NCBI GenBank assembly: GCA_019418605.1 | Contig: DYBN01000045.1 | Coordinates: 1-64,000 of the forward strand | DNA: 64,000 nucleotides | Direction of reading: 5' to 3' | From: Sutterella sp. | GTDB taxonomy: Bacteria > Pseudomonadota > Gammaproteobacteria > Burkholderiales > Burkholderiaceae_F | Shown: in pieces, positions 1-7,654 of the stretch | Layout of the letters: every line of letters starts with the position of its first letter | Position numbering within the stretch: position 1 is the stretch's first letter | Notes under the pieces: model-generated | Database searches by the model: none | What the model was told of the DNA's origin: nothing | The model's input: only the letters and a program-made list of their open reading frames with translations | Made by a program: the position numbers and the translations under genes

Positions 1-25
1 GTGAAAGTAGGTCACTGCCAGGCTC
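1..25 (+). rRNA. rrf: 5S ribosomal RNA, 3' end only
   Basis: The first bases (GTGAAAGTAGGTCACTGCCA followed by GGCTC) match the conserved 3' end of bacterial 5S rRNA, whose usual form is GAGAGTAGGnnACTGCCAGGC. Only the last strand of the molecule is inside the window. A strong terminator follows at 40-72, as expected for the end of an rRNA operon. The exact 3' end is uncertain by a few bases. Confidence 0.85.
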
Positions 26-39
26 TTCCATTTGCAAGA

Positions 40-72
40 CCCTCGGACTGCAGCATGCAGACCGGGGGTTTT
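40..72 (+). terminator. rRNA operon terminator
   Basis: CCCTCGG-A-CTGCA (40-52) pairs with TGCAG-A-CCGGGGG (56-68) around a GCA loop, with one A/A mismatch and one T-G wobble, and is followed by TTTT. This is a typical intrinsic terminator placed 15 bases after the 5S end. Confidence 0.8.
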
Positions 73-157
73 GTCTTATCTGAAGCCGGAATTTGAGCGC
101 GTATCATGGCAGACGTGCTCTTGCCGCATTTTCGACATCCCTGACGAAAACAAAGAC

Positions 158-952
158 ATGCTGGAACTCATCGAATATTTGATTTTGGGCGTCGGCGTCG
201 GCACGTTCGGTGCGCTGCTCGGTTTGGGCGGCGGCATCATCCTCGTGCCGCTTTTCATGATGTTCATGATCGCGCCGCACGGCACGACCTTTGACAACGT
301 GCAGCAGGTCGTGGGCACGAGCCTTTTCGTCGTGCTCTGCAACTCGATTTCCGGCACCTTCGCCTACATCCGGCAAAAGCGCATCTTCATGCGCGCCGCG
401 CTTCCCTTTGCCATCGCCACGATGCCGGGCGCATTCCTTGGCGGCTACATTTCGGAGTGGTTCTCGGGGCCCTCGTTTTCGCTTTTTTTCGGCATCAGCC
501 TGATGTGCCTTGCGGCCGTCATGATTTTTCGCGCCAACGCCAAAAAGGGGCTGAAGACGGTCGATGAATTCGACCCCCAGGGGGACCTCAACATCAAGCT
601 TGGCGTCGTCTGCTCCTTTTTCGTGGGCTTTCTCTCGTCGATTCTCGGCATCGGCGGCGGCATCATCCATGTGCCGATGATGACCTTCGTGCTGGGATTC
701 CCCGCGCAGATTGCCGTGGCCACGAGCACCTTTGCCCTCATGGTGAGCGCCGTCGTGGGCGTGGCAAGCCACGCCCTGCTGCATCACATCATCTGGGGGC
801 CCGCCGTCATGATCGGCGTGGGCGCCGTGGCGGGCGCCCAGATAGGAGCCATGATTTCCAAAAAGAGCAAGCCCAAGATGCTTGTGACGCTGCTTTCCAT
901 CGTCATGGTGCTGCTCGGGGCGCAATTCATCTGGAAGGGGCTTGCGGGGTAG
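158..952 (+). CDS. TSUP-family sulfite/anion exporter (TauE/SafE-like)
   Basis: A 264-residue polytopic inner-membrane protein of the TauE/SafE (TSUP) family, which moves sulfite, sulfoacetate or other organosulfur anions. The family's internal duplication is plain: GLGGGIILVPL near residues 22-32 and GIGGGIIHVPM near residues 164-174 are equivalent loops in the two halves. ATG at 158 puts the first membrane segment at the N-terminus; an upstream reading with a TTG would add 42 non-membrane residues and run into the rRNA terminator, so it is not chosen. No sulfur gene is adjacent, so the substrate cannot be told. Confidence 0.85.
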   Translation: MLELIEYLILGVGVGTFGALLGLGGGIILVPLFMMFMIAPHGTTFDNVQQVVGTSLFVVLCNSISGTFAYIRQKRIFMRAALPFAIATMPGAFLGGYISEWFSGPSFSLFFGISLMCLAAVMIFRANAKKGLKTVDEFDPQGDLNIKLGVVCSFFVGFLSSILGIGGGIIHVPMMTFVLGFPAQIAVATSTFALMVSAVVGVASHALLHHIIWGPAVMIGVGAVAGAQIGAMISKKSKPKMLVTLLSIVMVLLGAQFIWKGLAG

Positions 953-1097
953 AAGAGGCGCTGCGGCGCGCCCTCCTGGTCCTTTTATCGGACGCTTGCC
1001 GAGTCATCAGCGTTTTTCGGCCGGCCGGGCGCGTGCAGCACCCTCAGCCGGCCGATGACGTCAGTTGCTCAAATGAGCGGGAACGACGAAGGCGCGC

Positions 1098-2048
1098 TCA
1101 GCGCTTTTCGCCGGGCTCGGTCCAGCGATGGTAGATGGTGGCGATGATCGGGCCCGAGATGTTGTGCCAGAAGCTGAAAATGGCCGAGGGGAGAGCCGCA
1201 AGCGGCATCGTGGCAAAGTGCACGGACGCAAGCGCAACGCCAAGGCCGGAGTTTTGCATGCCGACTTCGATGGACAGGCACTTTCTCTTGGCAAGGTTCA
1301 TGCCGGTGAGCTTCGCGACAAGGTAGCCAAAGAGCAGGCCAAAGCCGTTGTGCAGTACCACCACCACGAAGACCAGGGGACCGGCCGAGGCGATGTTGGG
1401 CTGGCTCACGGCCACCACGGCCGCGACGATGAGCACGATGGCAACGACGGAGACAAGCGGCAGCGCGGCAGAGGCCACCTTGATGCGCTCGCCGCCCACG
1501 ATCGTGTGCACGGCAACGCCAAGCGCAATCGGGATGAGCACGATCTGGCAGATCGACCAGAACATCCCCATGGGGTCAATGGCAATCCACTGATGCGCAA
1601 AGAGCCAGATGAGGCCCGGGGTCACGATGGGCGCAAGCAGCGTCGTGCAGCTTGTGATCGTCACCGAGAGCGCCGTGTCGCCGCGGGCAAGGAAGGTCAT
1701 GACGTTGGAGGCCGTGCCGCCCGGGCAGCAGCCCACGAGAATGACGCCGATGGCGATGTCTGCGGGCAGATCCATGATCACGCACAGCAGATAGGCTACC
1801 GTGGGCATGATGATGAACTGCGAGAGGATGCCGATTAAAACGTCGACCGGGTGCGAGAAAACGAGCTTGAAGTCGTTGACCGACAGCGTCAAGCCCATGC
1901 CGAACATCACGATGCCGAGCAAGGGCGAAATCCAGCCCGCAAGCGGCTTGTAGAACTCGGGGCTGATGTAGGCGAGAACGGCAAAGACGAGCACCCAGAG
2001 CGCAAACGTCTTGTTGAAGAACTGACTGATCGAGGCCAGCGTTTTCAT
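1098..2048 (-). CDS. Bile acid:sodium symporter family (BASS) transporter
   Basis: A 316-residue membrane carrier of the BASS/SBF family. Members move bile acids, pantothenate, pyruvate or other organic acids with sodium. The family signature GCCPGGTASN is at residues 106-115, followed by the gate region NVMTFLARGDTALSV, and a second conserved stretch EVGMQNSGLGVALASVHF lies near residues 262-279. The length matches bacterial members and there is no extra domain. GAGGG lies about 12 bases before the ATG. It converges with the TSUP gene. The substrate cannot be deduced from the context. Confidence 0.88.
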   Translation of the reverse strand: MKTLASISQFFNKTFALWVLVFAVLAYISPEFYKPLAGWISPLLGIVMFGMGLTLSVNDFKLVFSHPVDVLIGILSQFIIMPTVAYLLCVIMDLPADIAIGVILVGCCPGGTASNVMTFLARGDTALSVTITSCTTLLAPIVTPGLIWLFAHQWIAIDPMGMFWSICQIVLIPIALGVAVHTIVGGERIKVASAALPLVSVVAIVLIVAAVVAVSQPNIASAGPLVFVVVVLHNGFGLLFGYLVAKLTGMNLAKRKCLSIEVGMQNSGLGVALASVHFATMPLAALPSAIFSFWHNISGPIIATIYHRWTEPGEKR

Positions 2049-2515
2049 GATGTGATGAATCCCTCAGGTTTGTTGTTATTGGACACAAACGGACGAAGAA
2101 GGCCCGTCTGACAACTAAACCGGGGCAGGCGCGCTTGGGGTGTCAGCCTTCTTGAAATGCCGTTTTTGTCACGCCGAAAGTCTTCTCAAACGGGTATGGC
2201 GCACGGCGTGCATCGTGCAGCGTGCGGCCTTCGAGAAAAATCGGCGCCGAACCAGCCGACGGTTTGTCGGCCGGCCGTATGGCTGCTTCCTGCTTGCGGC
2301 AAGGCAGCGCGTTAATTCGGTGCATTGTAGTCTTGCGCGCGCGCCCGGACCTACGCAAAACACATTAGGCGCAAGGGATTTTGCCCCCGCTAAATCAAGG
2401 ATTTCTGCGCAGCGTCAAGGCTTTGAGGGCTTCGCCCCCGGTTTTTGGGATGCGCGAGCCATGCACGGATTCGGTGCATGGGGCAACGCCGCAGGCGCAG
2501 CGCCGGTGCAGGGGT
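2049..2515. other. Intergenic region with a perfect hairpin
   Basis: No supported gene. It holds the promoter side of the BASS gene and the 3' side of the YidC-sulfatase gene. A perfect 8-bp hairpin, CCATGCAC (2459-2466) with GTGCATGG (2474-2481), lies 35 bases after the minus-strand stop at 2516. There is no T-run behind it on either strand, so I do not call it an intrinsic terminator. Confidence 0.5.
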
Positions 2516-5449
2516 CTACTTGGATGCGTCGTCAAGCATCTTCCAGGAGCCGACGGCGTTCATCGGGCCCGTCACCTGCCAGCGGCCGCGTTCGATGTAG
2601 TGCGAGCCCTGCGGGTTGCCCGTGAAGTGCTCCCGCACGTCGTCGTCGGCAAACGTCTCGCCCGTCCAGAGCCCTGCGGCCCGCGCGGGACTCATGGGGG
2701 TGGAAGGATCAACCACAAGGGTCCCCGCCGCTCCCTTTGGCTTGATGAGCATGAGGGAATTGGCGCGCGAGGGGGCCGTCATTTCCGAGCCCTCAAAAAT
2801 GCGCGTAAAGCGCGGGTCGTCGCCCGCGGAGTGGTCTGCGGCGAGAACCACGGTGGTGTTGTCCCAGACGCCTTCGCGCCGCATCCAGTCAAACCACTTG
2901 CCAAGCGCGCGAAGCGAGCAGATTTCGGTTGCAAGATGCGGCTCGGGGAGCCCCTCTGCGGTGACCGTGCGCTTGGGGTCGGCGACGATTTTGCAGGAGC
3001 CAAGCTCCATGAACCAGGGCGAGTGCGTGAGCTCGGTGTCGATGAATTTGAACGTGCTTTTCTGCGCGCGGGCGTTGGAGACTTCTGGAAGCTGCTCAAA
3101 GAGGCTCCAGTCGCGCAGCGCTCGAGTCACCACGATCGTCTTCTTGTCGCCCATGAAGGCCTCAAACCAGCGGCCGTTTTTATAAACGAGGTTTTTGCTG
3201 CTCCAGGGGACGGCGGAAAAAACGCTCACGGCAAGAAGAAAGTTGTCCGAATCCCCGCGCCCGATGGTGATGCCTTCGCGCGCGACGTAGCGGTCTAGAA
3301 ACGCGTCGCTTAAAAACCGCACGGCAAGCACGTCCTGATCGGTGTGGCGGGCAATGCGCATGGGCTCAAGCCAGTTGCGCTCATAAAGCGAAATGTCCCA
3401 GGCGCCGCCAAGCCGGTTGGCAAGCGCGCCGTAGCGTGCGTTGATCTTTTCGGCAAGCGGCTCGTCGCCTGCGGCGTTGAGCGCGGCGGGCGTGCAGCCC
3501 CTGCCGCAGATCAGTGCAGGGAGCCCCGTCACCGTCGAGCCTCCGGCCGAGACGTTGTCGACGTACCAGGTAAAGCCGTCAAGCGCTTCCTTCAGATCCG
3601 GGGCGTATTTGAGGATTTCCCCTGCGTGCGTTCCGGTAAAGGAGTCGAGCATCACGACGACGATGTTTTCGCCCGTCTTGGAAAACCCGAAAAGCCGCTC
3701 GGTGTAGTCAGGCAGTTCCACGGCGCTGCCCGAGGACCCCGCTTCGGGGTTTTTCCACTGCCCGCGCGAATTCCACAGCAGCACCGTGCCGTTGGCGAGG
3801 GCGCCTGCCGTGCAGACGATAAAGAGAGTCTTGATCAAGCGCGCGCCGCCCTTTTTTACGGCAAGGGCAAAAAGCGCAAGCGCGGCCGTCACGACCGCGA
3901 GGTCAACCGCCAGATTGGCGTCGCGAAAGAGCCCCTCGGGCTTTTCAATCTGAAAGGCGTCGATCGTGCCCACGTCAAGCGGCAAAAGAAAGGCGTAGAC
4001 GGTCAGAACCGAAGCAATGGCGCCAAGGAGGTACCCCGCGAAGTTCGCCGCCCCAAGGGCCTGCGCCAAGGCGCCGAACACCCACACGCAGGCGCCCGTC
4101 ATCGCCGTCCACATCAAAGACTTTGCAAGAACGACCGCGGCGGGAGAAAAGACTTCGGGGGCCGTTGTATAGGCTTGCACCGGCAGGTAGGCTGCAAGCA
4201 GCACGCAAAGCCAGATGCCTGCGGGCACGAGAAGCGTGGAAGGGGGCTTGCGCGAACGGGCGCTTTTGACCGTCGGGAAAAGATAGCGCTTGAGATCAAC
4301 CCCTGCGTTCATCACGCCAAGAGCCGGGATCAAAAAGAGAATGCCCGCCGAGAGAGAAAAAAGCCGTCTGTGTTCGCCCAGGAAAAACCACTTGCCCCAG
4401 GTAAGAAGCCCGTAGCAGGCAATGACGAGCGCAAGCAGCGTCACGACCGCGTGATTGCGCCACAAGCGAAGCTTGACGGCGGCGGCAAGCGCCGCGGCGA
4501 TGCCAAGGATATAGGCAATGTCAGAAACGAGCGAGATGCTCGTCTTCACCGCTTCGTCGATGAAAAAGACCTGGTTGCTCGAGATGAGCGCAGCTGCCGC
4601 TCCCGCCCCCCAAAGCACGAGGGGAAGCGTGCTCACAAGGGCGCGGCTGCTGGAGCCGTCCTCGCGGGCCTGCACCGCTTTGCCTGGCGCTTTTGGCTTG
4701 GCGCGCGCTGCGAGGTTTGCCAAGGATGCGGCGGCAGCCCTTGCGCGGGGCTTTAAAAGCGCGGCCGCGCGCCTCATGCGGCCGAGCTCCTGGTAGACGA
4801 TGTTCTTTGCAAGCGAATAAATGTTGTTGCACGTCCAGTAGAGCACCAGGCCGCTTGCCGCGTCGTACAAAAGCACCAGAAAGACGGCCGCCATGCCGTA
4901 GAGCTGCAGCTTGTCGCGCCGCGTGAGGTTGTGCGTGTAGATGAGGGCGCTTGCCAGATTGATCGCCGTCATTACAAGCGGCATGACGTTGATGGAAAAG
5001 CCCCCGAGGCTGATGGCCGCGTCAGGGGAGGCCAGATCCCTGAGGCCCATAAACGAGACGCCCTGAAGTTCAGGAAAGTGCGACAGAAAGTGGTAGGCCG
5101 CAAAGAAAAACGGAATCTGAAGGAAAAAGCCGATCGACGAGCGCAGCGCCAGCAGCGGCGAGTAGCCCGCCTGCCGGTAGAGGGTGCTGATCATGGCAAA
5201 GCGCTCCTGTCCCTTGAAGGTGCGCTTGATCATGTCCTGCTTGGCCTCAAAGCTCTTTCTCAAGGCCCGCTCGTGCTCCTGCCAGCTCTCGGCCTTGATG
5301 TAGATGGGCAGGATCACCGTGTTGACTGCAAGGCTCATCACGACGATCGCCCAGCCCCAGTCCTGGGTGTGCGCGTACCCCCAGACGAGCGCGGCGTGCA
5401 TCCAGTACTCAAGGGGCGCAATCAAAAGCGTGTAGATGAAGTCGAGCAT
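2516..5449 (-). CDS. YidC-like membrane module fused to sulfatase-type phosphoglycerol/phosphoethanolamine transferase domain
   Basis: A 977-residue membrane protein with three parts. Residues 1-235 resemble the short Oxa1/YidC core: the TM1-like segment AVNTVILPIYIKAE, a charged cytoplasmic hairpin, QAGYSPLLALRSSIGFFLQIPFFFA, and a last segment with YWTCNNIYSLAKNIV. The large periplasmic P1 domain of YidC is absent. Residues 270-560 are hydrophobic with about eight further membrane segments. Residues 593-930 form an alkaline-phosphatase/sulfatase fold: VVVMLDSFTG (metal Asp), GGSTVTGLPAL (probable nucleophile Thr), DTELTHSPW, and VVLAADHSAGD (Asp-His metal site). This is the layout of LtaS, OpgB and EptA-type enzymes, which move phosphoglycerol or phosphoethanolamine. 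It is the last gene of a minus-strand cluster, 21 bases after a glycerophosphotransferase-like gene. The substrate is inferred. The conserved insertase arginine is missing (Asn43). Confidence 0.75.
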   Translation of the reverse strand: MLDFIYTLLIAPLEYWMHAALVWGYAHTQDWGWAIVVMSLAVNTVILPIYIKAESWQEHERALRKSFEAKQDMIKRTFKGQERFAMISTLYRQAGYSPLLALRSSIGFFLQIPFFFAAYHFLSHFPELQGVSFMGLRDLASPDAAISLGGFSINVMPLVMTAINLASALIYTHNLTRRDKLQLYGMAAVFLVLLYDAASGLVLYWTCNNIYSLAKNIVYQELGRMRRAAALLKPRARAAAASLANLAARAKPKAPGKAVQAREDGSSSRALVSTLPLVLWGAGAAAALISSNQVFFIDEAVKTSISLVSDIAYILGIAAALAAAVKLRLWRNHAVVTLLALVIACYGLLTWGKWFFLGEHRRLFSLSAGILFLIPALGVMNAGVDLKRYLFPTVKSARSRKPPSTLLVPAGIWLCVLLAAYLPVQAYTTAPEVFSPAAVVLAKSLMWTAMTGACVWVFGALAQALGAANFAGYLLGAIASVLTVYAFLLPLDVGTIDAFQIEKPEGLFRDANLAVDLAVVTAALALFALAVKKGGARLIKTLFIVCTAGALANGTVLLWNSRGQWKNPEAGSSGSAVELPDYTERLFGFSKTGENIVVVMLDSFTGTHAGEILKYAPDLKEALDGFTWYVDNVSAGGSTVTGLPALICGRGCTPAALNAAGDEPLAEKINARYGALANRLGGAWDISLYERNWLEPMRIARHTDQDVLAVRFLSDAFLDRYVAREGITIGRGDSDNFLLAVSVFSAVPWSSKNLVYKNGRWFEAFMGDKKTIVVTRALRDWSLFEQLPEVSNARAQKSTFKFIDTELTHSPWFMELGSCKIVADPKRTVTAEGLPEPHLATEICSLRALGKWFDWMRREGVWDNTTVVLAADHSAGDDPRFTRIFEGSEMTAPSRANSLMLIKPKGAAGTLVVDPSTPMSPARAAGLWTGETFADDDVREHFTGNPQGSHYIERGRWQVTGPMNAVGSWKMLDDASK

Positions 5450-5470
5450 CTTTGGGTTTCCCGGAGTGCT

Positions 5471-6784
5471 TTAGCCTTTTTTCCCGGCAGTCTGCGCGAG
5501 GGGCTCTTCTGAGCCGCCCGAGAGTTCGCAGGCAAGCTCTCTTGCAATCGCCCTTCCTGCGCAGCCGAAGTTGACGGCGTGGGTGCTGCGCAGGGCAAGA
5601 ATCTTCTCCCGGGCAAGCGCCGGGTGCAAGGAGAGCTCTTCGGCGGCCTGCAGCACCTGCGCTTCGTCTCCGGGCAGGATGCGGCGCCCGAGCGAGTCGA
5701 GCGCGCGCATCTCCCAGGCGGGCTCGGAGAGGTCCCAGGCCTCAAACCCGTCCTTGACGGGCCCTGCGCCCACGGCGATGACAGGGCGCAGAAAAACGAA
5801 GGCAAAGTCAAAGATAACGCCCGAGATGTCGCTCACCATGAGGCTTGCGCGCGAGAGGCTTGCAAAGCCGTCGGGCTGCCGGTCCCACTCGATGTTGGGA
5901 AAGGCGGCAAGCTCGCGGGCAAGCGAGTCCATGAGGTCGGCTTCCGAGACAAAGCTCTGCGGGTGCGGGCGCAGGATGACGTGCCAGCCCGCCTGCGCAA
6001 GCATTTTGGGGATCAAGCTTCCCGTGCGCGTCAAAAGCCCGTTGCGGCCCCAGGTGGGCGCGACGATGATGGTGCGGGCTTCGGGCGCGGCGACAGCAGC
6101 CGAGCGCGCGGCCAGATTGTCGAGATAGGCGCAACCCAGAAGTTTGAGATCCTTGGGGCGGGTGCCGCGAAGCGCTTCGAGCGCGCGCAGGCTTTTTGCC
6201 TGTGCGGGGCCCGCGCAGAAGACCGCGTCGTAGTAGTCAAAGCTAAAGAGCTTGTAGGTGTGGATGTCGCCCACGGAGTGCACGACGTGCACGTAGCGCT
6301 CAACGCCCGGCGAGCGGCGAATCTGCAGCACGTCGATGCCCGGCGTCGTGAGCACGAAGATGCGCGCCTTCAAAAAGCCCAGCGCCGTGTACGCGCTGTT
6401 GCCCTTGCCGATGTAGCGCGCGCTTGTGCGGGCAAGGCCCGAAGCAAAGACGGGGTCGTGCGGGTCGCTTGTGAGGTAGGTGCTCTCAACGCCCAGCGCC
6501 TCGAGCGCTTCGAGAATGGGCTTGAAGGTGCCCCAGTAGGCTGCGCTTTCGGCGTAGAAAACGAGGTCGCGCCCCTTCATTTGATCGGTTTTTCCGGTGA
6601 GGCGGAAAAAGAGGCTGCGCAGTGCCGAGGGCAGCTTGCGGATGAGAAAGTAGGCGCCCGAGACAAGCCCCACAACGACCGAGAGCAGCATGCTGCCCGT
6701 GCCCGGGTCAAGGTAGGCGTAGGCCGTCGCGGGCTCAAGGCCGACCGCAGCGGCGAGGACGGCGGGCAAAAGAAGGCGGCGCAT
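5471..6784 (-). CDS. CDP-glycerol glycerophosphotransferase-like protein
   Basis: A 437-residue protein. Residues 1-52 carry two hydrophobic stretches with the YLDPGTGSMLLSVVVG motif often seen in membrane anchors of surface-polymer genes. The rest resembles the TagF/TagB glycerophosphotransferase family (GT-B fold): FKPILEALEALGVESTYLT, a middle IIVAPTWGRNG strand, VILRPHPQS, then SLMVSDISGVIFDFAF, the conserved DxSG block of the family. Enzymes of this type add glycerol phosphate from CDP-glycerol to a polymer or lipid. It sits between a TagD-like nucleotidyltransferase (85 bases upstream) and the YidC-sulfatase fusion (21 bases downstream), which supports a pathway but not the exact acceptor. 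Confidence 0.8.
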   Translation of the reverse strand: MRRLLLPAVLAAAVGLEPATAYAYLDPGTGSMLLSVVVGLVSGAYFLIRKLPSALRSLFFRLTGKTDQMKGRDLVFYAESAAYWGTFKPILEALEALGVESTYLTSDPHDPVFASGLARTSARYIGKGNSAYTALGFLKARIFVLTTPGIDVLQIRRSPGVERYVHVVHSVGDIHTYKLFSFDYYDAVFCAGPAQAKSLRALEALRGTRPKDLKLLGCAYLDNLAARSAAVAAPEARTIIVAPTWGRNGLLTRTGSLIPKMLAQAGWHVILRPHPQSFVSEADLMDSLARELAAFPNIEWDRQPDGFASLSRASLMVSDISGVIFDFAFVFLRPVIAVGAGPVKDGFEAWDLSEPAWEMRALDSLGRRILPGDEAQVLQAAEELSLHPALAREKILALRSTHAVNFGCAGRAIARELACELSGGSEEPLAQTAGKKG

Positions 6785-6869
6785 GGAGTAAAAAAGAAGG
6801 GGCGGGCGTTGCAGGAAAAATCAAAAGCCCCGGCAGAGGGCGCAAGGCTTTTGCGAGGCACTTGCCATG

Positions 6870-7355
6870 CTACTCGAGGCGAAACTCCCTTTTGATCGAC
6901 TCGATCAAAAAGCGCGCCACCTTCTCGCTTGCGCTGCCCGGCTTGTCGGCAAGGTTCATCTGCATGAGGCTCTCGAGCACGCGCTCGCGCATCACCGAGC
7001 TGCTGATGCCTTCGGTGCGCGGAAAGATGAGAAGGCGCTCCTTGCTGATGCGGTTGGAGTTGTCCGCGCCGTGCACGAGATAGCGGCAGTTGTGGCGGTC
7101 CATGAACTCTTCGGTGAGAAGCCAGGGGCTCGGGACGACTTCCTTGACGTACTTGATCGCCTCGAGAATTTCCTTTCTCTGCTCATACGAGAGCTCGGGC
7201 TCGTAGCCCTTGGTTTTGCGCACTTCCTCGTCGACGGTGAGGGCGACGACCACGTCGCCGATTTCGGCGGCTTTCTTCAGAAGCCGGATGTGGCCGTGAT
7301 GCAGCAGGGTGGCCGACATGTCGACCATGACGCGGGGGCGGTTGTTCGTGGACAT
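6870..7355 (-). CDS. Glycerol-3-phosphate cytidylyltransferase-like (TagD-type) nucleotidyltransferase
   Basis: A 161-residue cytidylyltransferase-fold protein. The HxGH nucleotide-binding motif is LLHHGHIRLL (H19-H22), and the C-terminal RTEGISSSVMR (near 112-122) corresponds to RTxGISTT of glycerol-3-phosphate cytidylyltransferase. It would make CDP-glycerol or a related CDP-activated polyol for the next gene. ATG at 7355 is preceded by AAGGTGC. A longer reading would cross the tRNA terminator at 7421-7446 and the tRNA gene and is rejected. About 35 residues follow the catalytic core. Ethanolamine-phosphate or ADP-sugar substrates are possible alternatives. Confidence 0.82.
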   Translation of the reverse strand: MSTNNRPRVMVDMSATLLHHGHIRLLKKAAEIGDVVVALTVDEEVRKTKGYEPELSYEQRKEILEAIKYVKEVVPSPWLLTEEFMDRHNCRYLVHGADNSNRISKERLLIFPRTEGISSSVMRERVLESLMQMNLADKPGSASEKVARFLIESIKREFRLE

Positions 7356-7410
7356 GGGCTGAGCACCTTTTGCGCGCGTGGGCGTGCGGCTCGCGCGCAA
7401 ATTGAAGGAC

Positions 7411-7446
7411 AAAATGAAAACGCCCTGAAGCATGGGCTTCAGGGCG
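7411..7446 (-). terminator. tRNA-Asn terminator
   Basis: CGCCCTGAAGC (7421-7431) pairs perfectly with GCTTCAGGGCG (7436-7446) over a four-base loop. On the minus strand the hairpin is followed by GTTTTCATTTT. It ends the tRNA-Asn transcript, so the downstream CDP-glycerol cluster needs its own promoter in 7356-7420 or depends on read-through. Confidence 0.88.
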
Positions 7447-7455
7447 TCGAAAACT

Positions 7456-7531
7456 TGGCTCCCCGAGTTGGGCTCGAACCAACGACCCACGGATTAACAG
7501 TCCGTTGCTCTACCGACTGAGCTATCGGGGA
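7456..7531 (-). tRNA. tRNA-Asn (GTT)
   Basis: A 76-base cloverleaf with encoded CCA. Acceptor arms TCCCCGA and TCGGGGA, D-arm GCTC-AGTCGGTA-GAGC, anticodon loop CTGTTAA (anticodon GTT), and T-arm GTTGG-TTCGAGC-CCAAC are all intact. Confidence 0.97.
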
Positions 7532-7654
7532 ATTGCAGAACCGGTACTATAAAGATGTTTTTCCCGTTTTGCAAGAAATTTGCCCGGAAACAGAGCGCGT
7601 TCCGGGCAAACCATTGATTTTAAAGGAAAGAAAATTTCTCCTTCTTTTGCCGCG

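Noticed and set aside
104..925. Long minus-strand frame opposite the TSUP gene, rich in His/Asp/Arg
   Set aside because: It mirrors a clear membrane-protein gene. Its composition is what antisense reading of high-GC codons yields. The same holds for long frames opposite ftsH, alaS, dnaK, aroG and larA.
2140..2625. Plus-strand frame in the gap before the YidC-sulfatase gene
   Set aside because: No domain-like pattern, Arg/Ala-rich, no ribosome site, and it overlaps the 3' end of a confident minus-strand gene.
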